Assembly: GCA_001599755.1 (NCBI GenBank)
Contig: BCHX01000007.1
Span: 496,001-560,000 of the forward strand
Length of the DNA: 64,000 nt
Source of the DNA: Gliomastix tumulicola
Taxonomy: Eukaryota > Ascomycota > Sordariomycetes > Hypocreales > Bionectriaceae
Direction: 5' to 3'
Shown: positions 12,165 through 22,020 of the stretch, one piece after another
Numbering within the stretch: position 1 is the first letter of the stretch
Layout: every line of letters begins with the position of its first letter
Made by a program: the position numbers and the translations under genes
The notes under the pieces: generated by a model
What the model saw: only the letters and a program-made list of their open reading frames with translations
What the model was told of the DNA's origin: nothing
Databases searched by the model: none

Positions 12165-14300
12165 ATGACCATGAACACCCTCGCCAAGATCATCCTCGTC
12201 GCCTCGGTCGGCGCACAGGCCGGCGTCGTCCCCCGCGGCAACGCGCCCGAGAAGAACGAGGTCGCCCACCACAAGGAGCCCGTCAACGAGTCCTTTGGCG
12301 CCGTCGACCGCCCCGAGGACTGCAGCGACGAGGAATGGGCCAGGCTCCAGGAGGATGACAAGGCCAAGCACCAGGATCCTCACGGTGCTCACCGGGACGA
12401 GGCGGTCGTCGAGGTCGTCGTTGACTGCGGCGGCAAGCCCGACTGCCCCGGCAAGGACAAGAACAAGGAGAAGCACCCTGAGGATCCCAAGGAGAAGCAT
12501 CCTGAGGATCCCAAGGACAAGGACAAGGAGCACGACAAGGATCCCAAGGATCCCAAGGAGAAGCATCCCGAGGACCCCAAGGAGCACGACAAGGAGCACG
12601 ACAAGGAGGACCCCAACAACAAGGACAAGTTCCGCGTCGAGGAGTGCAAGGAGGACAAGTGCAAGGACCACGAGCACGACAAGGAGAAGCACCCCGAGGA
12701 CCCCAACTTCCACGAGCACCACCAGGAGGAGGAGGAGGAGGTCGTCGTCGTCGTCGAGTGCCCGCCCGAGTGCCGCCCCGAGACCTGCAACCTCGAGGGC
12801 CAGAACGTCGGCCCCGAGTTCGCCCACCTCCCGCACTGCCCCGTCCACTGCAAGGACTTTGAGCAGTCCCGCCAGCAGGTGTCTGCTCCCGCCCCGCCTC
12901 CTCCTCCCGCCCCTGTCCGCCCTCCCCCTCCCCAGTTCCCGTCTGGTCTTGACCCCGCGGTCCCCGCCGAGTGCCGCCCTGAGGTCTGCATAATCCTCGT
13001 CGAGGAGGAGTACAGCGAGTACTACGAGCAGACTGCCCAGAAGCACTACGGCCAGTTCCCCGAGAAGCCCGAGCACGGCGAGAAGCACGGCGAGGAGGAG
13101 CATGATCCCGAGCACGGTGACAAGCACTCCGAGGAGGAGCACGATCCCGAGCACGGTGACAAGCACGCCGAGGATCCCAAGAAGCCCGAGGATGACAAGA
13201 AGGCCGAGCACGGCGATAAGCACGCCGAGGAGGAGAAGGACAAGAAGCCCGAGGATGGCAAGAAGCACGAAGAAGAGGAGAAGAACAAGAAGCCTGAGAA
13301 TGGCGAGAAGCATGGCGAGGAGGAGAAGAACAAGAAGCCCGAGAACGGCGACAAGCACGCTGAGGAGGAGAAGAACAACAAGAAGCCTGAGAACGGTGAC
13401 AAGCACGCCGAGGAGGAGAAGAACAAGAAGCCTGAGAATGGTGAGAAGCACAACGAGGAGCCCAAGCACCAGCGCCGCGGCGAGGAGCCTAAGCCCGAGC
13501 ACGAGGACAAGCACGCTGAGGACCCCAAGAAGCCCGAGGACGACAAGAAGGACCACGGCGAGAAGCACGTCGAGGATCCCAAGAAGCCCGAGGACGACAA
13601 GAAGGAGCATGCTGATAAGCACGCTGAGGATCCCAAGAAGCCTGAGGACGACAAGAAGGAGCACGGTGACAAGCACGCCGAGGAGGAGAAGGACAAGAAG
13701 CCCGAGGACGACAAGAAGGACCACGGTGACAAGCACGCCGAGGATCCTGAGGACGATAAGAAGGAGCACGGCGAGAAGCACGTCGAGGACCCCAAGCCCG
13801 AGCACGAGAAGAAGCCCGAGCAGTACCAGCAGTACCAGCAGTACCGACAGAAGGTCACCAACCTCCCCGTCTGCCCCGTCCACTGCAACCAGTACGCTTC
13901 CCAGATCCCCCGCCCTGACCCTGCTGCCCCCGGTGCCCCCGGTGCCCCTGGTGCTGGCGGTGCTCCTGGTGGTCCCGGTGCTGGTGGTCCTGGTGCTTCC
14001 GGTGCTGGTGCTCCCCCTGCCCCTGGCGCCGGTGGCCCTGGCGCTGGTGGTCCTGGCGCTGGCGGTCCTGGTGCTGGCGGCCCCGGCGGTCCTGGTGCTG
14101 GTGCCTCTGGTGATCCTGCTGCCCCCGGTGCCCCCGGTGCTGGTTCCCCCCCCGCCCCTGGCTCTCCTGGTGGCCCTGGCGCTCCCGGTGCTCCTGTTGG
14201 CCGCCCCGGCGTCGTCCCCGTCAGCAGCGCTACCGAGATCAGCTTCAACAGCGTCTACCTCAGCCTGGCCTTTGTCTTCGCTGCCTTCCTCTGGATGTAA
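12165..14300 (+). CDS. large repetitive secreted protein, probably GPI-anchored
   Basis: One exon encodes 711 residues. A short hydrophobic signal (NTLAKIILVASVGAQAG) opens the protein and a hydrophobic C-terminal tail (SVYLSLAFVFAAFLWM) fits a GPI-attachment signal. Between them lie, in order: a Lys/Glu/Asp/Pro region with HPEDPKE repeats (about 90-190); a Cys module C203-C208/C225-C229; a Pro-rich linker; half of a second Cys module (C270, C275); about 15 charged units of 15-20 residues of the type HAEEEKNKKPENGDK (about 305-555); the second half of the module (C570, C574); and a collagen-like Gly/Ala/Pro region (about 585-690). I do not know a named family. A cell-wall or adhesive coat protein is a reasonable inference. 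Codon bias is strong and array length probably varies between strains. Confidence 0.85.
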   Translation: MTMNTLAKIILVASVGAQAGVVPRGNAPEKNEVAHHKEPVNESFGAVDRPEDCSDEEWARLQEDDKAKHQDPHGAHRDEAVVEVVVDCGGKPDCPGKDKNKEKHPEDPKEKHPEDPKDKDKEHDKDPKDPKEKHPEDPKEHDKEHDKEDPNNKDKFRVEECKEDKCKDHEHDKEKHPEDPNFHEHHQEEEEEVVVVVECPPECRPETCNLEGQNVGPEFAHLPHCPVHCKDFEQSRQQVSAPAPPPPPAPVRPPPPQFPSGLDPAVPAECRPEVCIILVEEEYSEYYEQTAQKHYGQFPEKPEHGEKHGEEEHDPEHGDKHSEEEHDPEHGDKHAEDPKKPEDDKKAEHGDKHAEEEKDKKPEDGKKHEEEEKNKKPENGEKHGEEEKNKKPENGDKHAEEEKNNKKPENGDKHAEEEKNKKPENGEKHNEEPKHQRRGEEPKPEHEDKHAEDPKKPEDDKKDHGEKHVEDPKKPEDDKKEHADKHAEDPKKPEDDKKEHGDKHAEEEKDKKPEDDKKDHGDKHAEDPEDDKKEHGEKHVEDPKPEHEKKPEQYQQYQQYRQKVTNLPVCPVHCNQYASQIPRPDPAAPGAPGAPGAGGAPGGPGAGGPGASGAGAPPAPGAGGPGAGGPGAGGPGAGGPGGPGAGASGDPAAPGAPGAGSPPAPGSPGGPGAPGAPVGRPGVVPVSSATEISFNSVYLSLAFVFAAFLWM
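13069..13830 (+). repeat. in-frame minisatellite coding the Lys/Glu/His repeat array
   Basis: About 15 imperfect units of 45-60 bases lie head to tail inside the repeat-protein gene. Most start with a His codon followed by Glu codons and end with a Gly-Asp/Glu-Lys triplet. Two unit subtypes alternate in blocks: HAEEEKNKKPENG-type and HAEDPKKPEDDKK-type. Confidence 0.85.
13911..14220 (+). repeat. collagen-like Gly/Ala/Pro coding repeat
   Basis: Short GGTGCYCCY-type units encode stretches such as PGAPGAPGAGGAPGG and GGPGAGGPGAGG near the C terminus of the secreted repeat protein. Gly occurs nearly every third residue only locally, so it is collagen-like rather than a strict collagen triplet. 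Confidence 0.8.
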
Positions 14301-14700
14301 GCGGGGCCGTCCGAGCGGTTGGAAGAAGAGAGAGGGTGTTTTAAGTATTCTTCGTGGTGGTCAAGCAACGATTCATGGACCAGTTCTTTCTTGATATTTT
14401 TTCTTTCTGAATTTTGGGTTAATTCTTTTTTATTATTATTTCGCTTCAAATTTGATGTTTAACAAAATTGGATTCTTGGGAGTTTGTGGGAGGAGACTCG
14501 GGATAGGCTATGCGATTAGCAACTGATGCTTCCAGGCATCCCAATGGCATTCATTGCATTGCTGTTGCTAGATAGGTAGCTTATTCAATAACTCACGGGG
14601 TTCTGTCACTTCTTTTTTCCCTTTTGGTTCAAAAGGGTATCCATTACATTACTAAAAGTATTTCTTGAAGTCTCCAAGATGCTGGTAGAGTGTGCCTTCT
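14301..14700. other. intergenic region between converging genes
   Basis: About 400 bases between two convergent stop codons. It is T-rich around 14390-14450, as expected for 3' untranslated sequence. No gene is seen. Confidence 0.4.
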
Positions 14701-15592
14701 TCAATGCCTCGGGGCGTCTGTGAGCGGGACGTAGCGGACGCCGAAGAGCCTCTTGCGTGTGACTTGGCCGGCCTCGTCCTTTTCGATGCGCCAGACGGAC
14801 TGGTCGATGCCTGTGGTGTCGTCGTCCACGGGGATGAACATGCTGTGACGGTCAGCTGTCTTTCTTTCCGAAGATGATCCCGCGGGCAAGTCTTCGTCAC
14901 CAGGGAGAAACAACTCACCACCCCGGAGCCCGGAGCTGCTCCAGCAACTCCTCATGCACCGTCTTCGCCGCGGCCCCGACATGAATAACATCCCACTCGC
15001 TCCTCCCGTCCTCCACCCACCCTTTCCGCCCATCCCCGACCCGGAACTGCACAACACCCTTGTCCAGCAGCTCCCGCCCCCGCGCACTCTTCCGCATGTT
15101 CCCCTCGCCCAGGTCCCGCAGCGCGGTGATGTGCTCCAGCCCGACGACCAGGTTGCCCTCCCTCTCGTCGCCGCCGCCGCCGGTGATGAACTCGGCGAAG
15201 ACGTGCGTCAGATAGCCGGACCCGGAGCCCACGTCGAGCACGCGGCGCGGGGAGCCGCCGTCGGGCGTCAGGTAGGGGAGGACGTTCTCGAGGGCCGAGG
15301 CGTGCATGTGCGGCGCGGAGATGGTGGCGCTGTGGCCGATGGGCTGGGGGGAGTCTTCGTAGGCCATGGCCGGGGCGTAGTGCGCTCTGTCGACCTAGAT
15401 AAATAAATAAATAAATGTACGTCAGACTGGGCTGTTTGTTCCCTTGTGGTGTGGTGTCTGTGCTGCATGCATGCAGACGGACGGACGGACCTTGAGGAAG
15501 GCTTCTTTGACGCGGCTGTCGGTGATGAGCTTGTGTCGGTAGAGGTTCTCGATGAGCTCCGAGTTGGAGGAGCCGGAGCTGCGCCAGGCCAT
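14701..15592 (-). CDS. protein-L-isoaspartate O-methyltransferase
   Basis: Three exons on the minus strand (15592-15491, 15394-14919, 14842-14701) encode 239 residues. The protein opens with the family N terminus (MAWRSSGSSNSELIENLY). It continues with VDRAHYAP, the substrate-side motif SATISAPHMHA, the AdoMet-binding motif VLDVGSGSGYLTHVF, and WDVIHVGAAA then MFIPVDDD. The enzyme methylates L-isoaspartyl residues in aged proteins to start their repair. Intron 1 contains an (AAAT)n tract at about 15399-15416. An in-frame ATG at 15709 would add 39 residues before this start. I kept 15592 because it matches the usual N terminus of cytosolic family members. Confidence 0.9.
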
Positions 15593-16055
15593 GGTGGACA
15601 GTCTGCTCCAGGAGCAGTGGGATGCGGAAGGGAGGTGTCGGAGGGGGTTGAAGATCGTTCGGAGCGTTCGAGAGACGGGCGATGTCGAGGCGGACAGCGA
15701 TGGCGTCATGCAGCAGGAGCTGACTGTGGGAGGAGGTGACGAAGACGAAGAATGGTCGAGGAGGAACTCAGCTCGTATCGTATATCGTAGTAGTGGTCTC
15801 GAGTTGATGCACAGATGGGAAACGAGCGAAGAATAATTACAATAGTAGTATTAGCAGGATGCGTGGCGTGGGAATGATGTCGAGCAGAGGTCATGCCGTC
15901 GAAGGAGGCGGAACCAAAGATGGACCCTTGATCTGCTAGCGTAATGCGGGGGAGCTCCGTTATCTTATCAGCGCCAGATCAGCATCAGGATCAACATCCA
16001 CCAACACTTCTCCTTTCATCTCCTCTCAACAACATGCATCCGTCCGTCTATCCCA
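15593..16055. other. intergenic region
   Basis: About 460 bases between two genes on the minus strand, holding the promoter of the isoaspartate methyltransferase gene. HGATAR-type GATA cores occur at about 15961-15970. No gene is seen. Confidence 0.4.
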
Positions 16056-17299
16056 TCATCTCTCAACCCCGACAGTCTCATCCCGCGTCTGCCTCAGAAA
16101 CGGCACCAAAGCAGACCCCGCCGTCCCCAACAGCTCCCCTTCTCCCCTCCTCGCCGGGCTGATGATGTACTTGGACACAACCGCGATATGCGTGCTCCGC
16201 CACGTCCTGAGCGTCTTCATGCACTCATTATACGCCTGAGTCAGCTTCGTATCCTCTGGGCGCTGCTCGACGATGGACCGTATCGTCGGTAGCTTGGCGA
16301 CTTCCTCGAGGAACCGTCGATGCTTGCGCGGCATGTAAGATCGCATCTCCTAGTACCGTTCAGCTACAATCGTCTATTTAGAGTGAGTATGGGGTAGTAA
16401 CTGACCTCGAACAACGTCTGCTGCACCCCCGGACCGGCCTTATGCTCCGTCCCGAGCACAACATCCAGGAACTGGAACAGACTGCTCTGCGCCGCGCTGC
16501 CCCCGATGCACGCCACAACCGCCTCCGTCCCGTCGCTCTTCCGAAACACGACTCCTCCGCGCGGCGGCAGGTCCTTCCCGCCTGCTAGAAAGGGTCTCAG
16601 CGTGTTGTAGAACATGTCCGCGTCGAGGACGGGGTACAGCTTCGGTAGGTGTCGCGTCATGCGGGCGAGTGTCGCCCCGGCCGTGATGAGTGCTGATGTG
16701 AGGGGTTCGCTGTCGCCATTCTGTATAGCAGACAGGAGGAGGTGGATGAGCGGACCTCCCTCGGCTTCGACGAGGACGGGGACGTGGTAGAACGCATCCT
16801 CGCCCCGGGACCCCGTGAACGAGCCCACCGATCTCAGCCGCTCCAGGGCGAAGAACCCATTCTCTTCTACCGTGATGCCGTCGTCGACTTGCCAGTTCCA
16901 GATACACAGCCCTGCATAGCTCAGCACAGGCTGCAGACCGACTTTCTCACAGACATGCAGGAACGGCTCCGCGAGCTGCGGCGGGACGACGGGCTCTGGC
17001 TTGTTCTCGGCTTCACTGTCCCCCGTCCAGACGTATGCGTGTATGAGGAAGGCGAGCACGACGTAAGCCCGCTGGTGCTCGAGGTCAGTTGAGAGCCGGG
17101 ATGCGTCAAGGAGGGGTAGTGTCTGAATCTTCCGTCTGATGGCGTGCGTAGAGACTAACGACGGGAGCCTCGTGATGAGTAGATCCCATGGATGGAAATA
17201 GGGATCATTGAAGACAGTCAGAGGCGCCTCGTCAGACAGGAAGCCTCTGCTTTGGGAGATGCCAAAGTCTTGCAGGTTGGGTAGTTCTAAAGTCGACAT
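16056..17299 (-). CDS. indoleamine 2,3-dioxygenase
   Basis: Two exons (17299-16406 and 16349-16056) joined in phase 0 give 395 residues. The N-terminal half carries family blocks such as HQRAYVVLAFLIHAYVWTG, PVLSYAGLCIWNW and FYHVPVLVEAEGGPL. Later comes GGSAAQSSLFQFLDVVLG. The short second exon carries EMRSYMPRKHRRFLEE and the heme-proximal histidine (His352) in RSTHIAVVSKYI, then a GTAGS loop. The enzyme is a heme protein that opens the indole ring of tryptophan to N-formylkynurenine, feeding NAD synthesis or tryptophan breakdown. Fungi often have several paralogues; this sequence alone does not show which one this is. All expected blocks are present and the gene looks intact. Confidence 0.93.
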
Positions 17300-18147
17300 T
17301 GTCAGATCCGGGCCTCTCTCAACTCTTGTTAGTCAGGACACTCGCCATCTTGAGGAGAAGCTATCGTGCTGACAAGCTTTTATAGTCGAACCCCAGCTTG
17401 CTTCTTTGCAAGTTGAAGTCGTCGATGGTGGATCTTCTACGCCTTTTATACCAATGCGCCCTTGGCATGTCATTGAGCCACATGAAGACCACTCTAGCGC
17501 CCGTGATGGAGACTAGATTGTCAATAGCGCTGCTAACCACTGTCAAGGAGTATCTTGAATCGTCAGGAGCCACATTCTGCTACAAGGCTACGAGCTCTTC
17601 AGGCCGTCAAACGTGTAGGGCGTAGAGTGGACAGGAGGGAAAAGACGGCCCTCAAACGGGAGGCAAAGACTTGCCACCATCTCATTATAGCTGCCCTGCT
17701 TCATCAAGCAGAAAGGAGGACATGCCCGAATGACGCTCAGCCAAAAATGACAGAGAAGTTCCAAGTATTAGTCCGTCGACGGTTCGTATCGCTGTTGAAT
17801 TGTCTAGTCTATCCAAAAAGCATAGAGCACGCGACTCGACAAGCACACGCAAGAGACAAGAAAAAAACAACAATCGAGACGCTGCTCGAGCGAGCACGCC
17901 CGTCGTCTGTACATCCGACACAAGGAGAAATATGTGCATAGTGGCTTACTTCCAGCAGTTCATGTCCCTTTAAAACAAAAACCCAAGCTATACCGAGAAC
18001 GCCAGAGCCTAGCATAAGAGCACGACTCTATAAGAGGAAAGTAAAAGTTGAAGCAGAGTGAGGAAGGATATGCGGAGGCCGTGTCTTTGTTTTTGTGATG
18101 ATACTCGCGACGTACCACTGTTGTGAGGTATCCATGAGAGTAAAATA
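17300..18147. other. intergenic region, no gene seen
   Basis: About 850 bases between two minus-strand genes. Open frames are short and without motifs. It should contain the dioxygenase promoter and the 3' end of the Bsd2-like gene. Confidence 0.45.
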
Positions 18148-19324
18148 TCATACCACCCGCTCGGAGGACTCGCCCTCGGCGATGACAGGCACACCAAGAC
18201 CGCGGTCGGGGCTCTGCAGGACGAGCTGCTCGTGCCTCCGCGCCCGCAGGAACTCGGCCACGCTCTTGATCAGGATGAACCAGCCGACAATCATGAGCAG
18301 GTAGGCCACCCACTCGCCGCCCGTGATGGAGCCGAAGCCGCCGCCGCCGTCTGTCACCTCGTGCGTGTTGAATTCGTGGGAGTTGGGATCCGGGGGAGCA
18401 GCGTAGCCGTCGGGGCCGCCCATGTCTGGGGGCGCGTCGCTCATGGGCGCGCTCTTCATGTAGAAGCCGTACTGGATAAGGGTGATACCGAGACCGGCGC
18501 GGGAGCCGTGTTTGGCGGCGTGTGTCGAGTGGAGGAGGTAAGTGAGGAGGAAGCCGACGAGCTGGAACGAGGTCGAGATCATGCCGTTCCAGATGAAGGA
18601 GAAGACGGAGCCGACGGGGAGGCCGTCGACGTAGACCTCGTCAGGGCCGCCTAGCCCGGGGGCGAGGATGGTCGTCTCCCAGTATGGCGGGACAGCATCG
18701 GCCGCGGCTTGCTCGTACGTCTGTATGCAAAGTCAGTAAACAAACCCCCAACCCCCTTCAAATGTTCCATCCAGGCGAAAAACGTACCGGTGGCTGCTCG
18801 TCCTTCTCGGAATCTGTCCTCTCGGGACGCGCCGACATATTCGCGAACACGCCGTCCGACGCAAACCCCGAGCCAATCACCCGTCCCGACCCCGACGACG
18901 TCACCTCCGTGTTGGCCGTCTGATACGTCCCGCTGCCGCTGTTGGTCGTCGACGCATCCCCCGTGCTCGAGGGCGTCACCTGGCTCTGGCTCGGCGCCGT
19001 GTTCTGCCGGACGAGCCGCTGCCTGTCGTCGGCCTCGTCGTCGCTGGCGTCGTCGTCATCGAATGCATCGGCCAGCGTCGTGTCGACCGGCTCGTTCCGT
19101 CGCTGGGGGGACGACGAGCGCGAGTGGAAGGACGGCGGCGGTGATCCGGGGATGGGCTGGTGGCCGGCGTGGAGGGTGCTGGGGGGCTGGATTTCGTACT
19201 CGTCATAGTCGTCTTCGTGGGCATTCACCTGTGGTCGTGTGTCAATCATTTCCATCGCCGTCCGGAGCAAGCGTTCGTAAAAGAACAGTGCGACAGTACA
19301 TACCCGCTCATACCGCCCAGCCAT
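18148..19324 (-). CDS. Bsd2/Ndfip-type ubiquitin-ligase adaptor (metal homeostasis protein)
   Basis: Three exons on the minus strand (19324-19304, 19228-18788, 18720-18148) encode 344 residues; the first exon is only 21 nt (MAGRYER). Residues 8-150 are acidic, Ser-rich and low in hydrophobics. A PY-type motif, V-P-P-Y (residues 164-167), precedes the Bsd2 core: DEVYVDGLPVGSVFSFIWNG, then FQLVGFLLTYLLHSTHAAK and GSRAGLGITLIQYGFYM. A last helix (EWVAYLLMIVGWFILI) gives three membrane spans. In yeast, Bsd2 recruits the Rsp5 ligase to send metal transporters and damaged membrane proteins to the vacuole. That role is inferred here from family membership. Confidence 0.9.
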
Positions 19325-20071
19325 GATGGCTGCTGGTGTCGCGGTCGGCTATTTCGATGGGCGCGCTGGTGTGGTTGTCGAGGGAAAGTTGGCCACGAGG
19401 CCACAGGAATGTTGGGATGGGCTGCAAGTCACCGAACCGCTAACGCCGCAATTCCGTGCCAATCGGGGCAGTGCAACAGGAGGGTCCAGGGGCGATTTAG
19501 GGGCGAGGAAATCGTTCGATAGGGGAGTAAAAGAGATGCCTGGAGCACAGAGAGAGGAGGGCCAGGCAGAAAGGAGTCGTCGGAGCAGGTGCGACGGGCG
19601 AGTGACAATGAGCAATGGAATGGCGGATCGACGAGGAGAATGAGGAGGCCTGATTGTAGGAGGTGTGCTCAGGCGAGCTGACAAAGTCCGGGTCCTAAAG
19701 CCAGGAGGGACAATGGAGGAGTCGTGTGGCTTCTGCAGGCGGTGACACCAGATGGAAGTGGCTAGAAGCGCTGATCCACTGTAATTCAGGTACACTCTGT
19801 GGCGCAAAAGTTTGTGCCTCAGGCAAAATCGTCACTGGGAGCCGATGCATCCTGGCTTGTCGGCCTGATAATGGGCCCGCTTTCCGATCTTGGCGTCCAT
19901 CTTCGAAAAAAGTAGCATCAACGACTCGGATCGAACCGCCTCTAACTCGGCGGCCTTTGTCCTGACGTCAAGGAATTGATCCAGCCCTCCACGACATGGG
20001 CTGAGCGCACGATTATCTCTCGAATCCAACCGAGTTCTCTTCCATATCGTCCATCCACCAGCCACAATACA
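19325..20071. other. intergenic region with divergent promoters
   Basis: About 750 bases between the divergent Bsd2-like and Cbp6-like genes. No gene is seen; short overlapping frames only. Confidence 0.45.
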
Positions 20072-20567
20072 ATGTCGCGCCCTCTCTCCGTACGTCCGCG
20101 TCTACAGCAGTCACATGCCACCACCAATCCCATGACGCCGCGTCCCTGCTAACGCCCGATACAGCAACGGATATACAGCGAGGTCTTCTCGAAATGGCCC
20201 TCACAGGCCCTGCGACCGGACTACCAGTTCCAGGACGTCGTGCGCGAGTCTGTCAACAAGCGCTACGTCAACTACAAGCCGTCGGCGGAGAAGGAGGAGC
20301 TCCTCAAGGCGAGGTGCCTGCAGTTTCTGCAGCAGAACCGGTGGCAGGATAGGGTATGCATGCTCTACATCACGGGGGAGGCGTTCTTCAGAGTCACGGG
20401 GGACCAGCTGACCATTGCCACAGTACAAGTTGACGGGCCCGATGCTAGAACCCAACAGCCAGCCGACATACTTTACCGACCTTGTCAGGGAGATTGAGGA
20501 GGCACCGAAGCGATCCTGGCTACAGCGCATGGGATTGAGGTTATCTGGCATGATCCGCTTCTCATAA
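20072..20567 (+). CDS. small mitochondrial protein, Cbp6/UQCC2-like complex III assembly factor
   Basis: Three exons (20072-20089, 20165-20353, 20424-20567) give 116 residues. The first exon is 18 nt (MSRPLS) and all joins are in phase 0. The sequence has RIYSEVFSKWPSQALRP, then a charged helix, then a C-terminal block with YKLTGPML, PTYFTDLVREIEEAP and RLSGMIRF. This order (W-P near the start, Y-K-L, Y-F-x-x-L, then a basic tail) fits the UQCC2/Cbp6 family, which binds newly made cytochrome b for complex III assembly. Resemblance is by pattern only and the family is divergent, so the function is tentative. That it is a real conserved small gene is better supported. Confidence 0.6.
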
Positions 20568-20786
20568 TTACGCGTGGGATTCAAAGCAGGGCAGGCTTGT
20601 ACGATCATATTGGGAGACATATTCGGCAGAAGACACGACATGGGCGACCAGATAGATCTATGGTATCGATTGTATATCAGTGTACAAAACAAAATAATAG
20701 CTGTACAACACCGACATAATCCAACACAGCCACCTCAAATCTCCCTTTTTGTTCTCCCTAACGCCGGTAGTGAAGGCCCCTCCCCA

Positions 20787-22020
20787 TCAAATGTATTTGT
20801 TCTCCGGGTCCAGCCTGCTCATCATGTCCATGCTCTTCTCATACATGGTGAAGACGATCCCGCCGCTGAGCACCAGCCGCGCCAGCCGCGGCAGCGCGCC
20901 GCTCCAGAACGTCAGCACCCCTTCGTTCCTGAATATCGTGGCCGCGCACCGCGCCGTGTTCCCGTACACCTGCTTGGCCTCGATGCTCTGCATGCGCGTC
21001 TTGACCGTGTCGAGCGGCTGCGTGACGGCGACGGTGACGAGCCCCGCGAGCCCGCCGATGGTGAAGGTCGCGACCGTGCCGAGCTTCTCGCCGGGCGCCG
21101 TCCACGACTCGGCGAGCTGCTTGAGCGAGGTGTAGGAGCCGAAGCGCACGGCCGAGTTGGCCGACTGGCGGAGGGTCGTGGGCACGAAGCCCTGGAAGAA
21201 GCCGGCGAGGCCGCGCTCGCGGGCGATGATGGGGACGGCGTGGAGGAAGCCGCGCAGGCGGGGCTTGGCCGACTTGCGGTCGTCGATCCTGTTGGTTCCT
21301 CTTGTCAGCCAGGTGTGTACAGGTAGGTATAGATAGCATGTAGACATCGGTGTGATTCGCGTACAGTGTCGTCTTGATGCTCTCCGTGGGCGTGACAGCA
21401 AGCAGGGACTCGGTGACTCCGGCGCCGAAACCAGCCAGCACCGTTCGAGGACCACTGAGCTTGCCATCCGCATCGGCAAGTAACCGCTTATACTGGTCGA
21501 ACGCGACGAATCCTGCCCTCTCGTTAGCTCCCTACCACCATCCTTGCCCCTCCTCGTGACCACAGAGAAACGTACGAATGCCCGCCTTGGCCGAGTTTCC
21601 GATAATGAGCGTCGTGCACCCCGCGTACCACTGTCGTCCAAACGGCGGCCACGGGAGCTTCTTGCCCTCGGCTAACCGTCTGTTGAGCTGGGATCTTGTC
21701 TTCGCAACTATATTCCTGCCAAAGAGAAGTGATCGCAAGCACCTTGTCAGCTAGTCCGTCCTCCAGCTATCGTCGTTAGGCGAAGGGGGGGTTGGGGGTT
21801 CGGGGTTCGCAGGCTTCGGCGTACACTCGGCGGGATAGGTGATGGCTGTTGCGGCACACGGCGTGTTAGCAAAACGAGGACTGGCTCTGGAGCTGGAGGG
21901 AGACGCACCAATTTCAATTGCACCGGCTGTTGATCCGGCGAGGATCGATCGTAGCGGTGTGGGAGCTCCCTTCTTCTTTTGAGGATCGGCCTGATCCTTG
22001 GATGTTGCTGTTGACGCCAT
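20787..22020 (-). CDS. mitochondrial tricarboxylate (citrate) carrier
   Basis: Five exons (22020-21909, 21845-21827, 21715-21576, 21512-21365, 21298-style acceptor placed at 21288, to 20787) give 306 residues. Exon 2 is a 19-nt micro-exon carrying the first carrier signature ITYPAE. The second and third signatures appear as VTPTESIKTTL and VTQPLDTVKTRM. Each third is a mitochondrial-carrier repeat with paired helices, for example SILAGSTAGAIEI and LIIGNSAKAGI. AGI-RFVAFDQYKR and KTTLIDDRKSA match the citrate carrier Ctp1 specifically. The protein exchanges citrate for malate or phosphoenolpyruvate across the inner membrane. The exon 2/3 join reads ENIVAKTR where relatives have EFAKTR, so that junction is the least certain. 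Confidence 0.88.
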
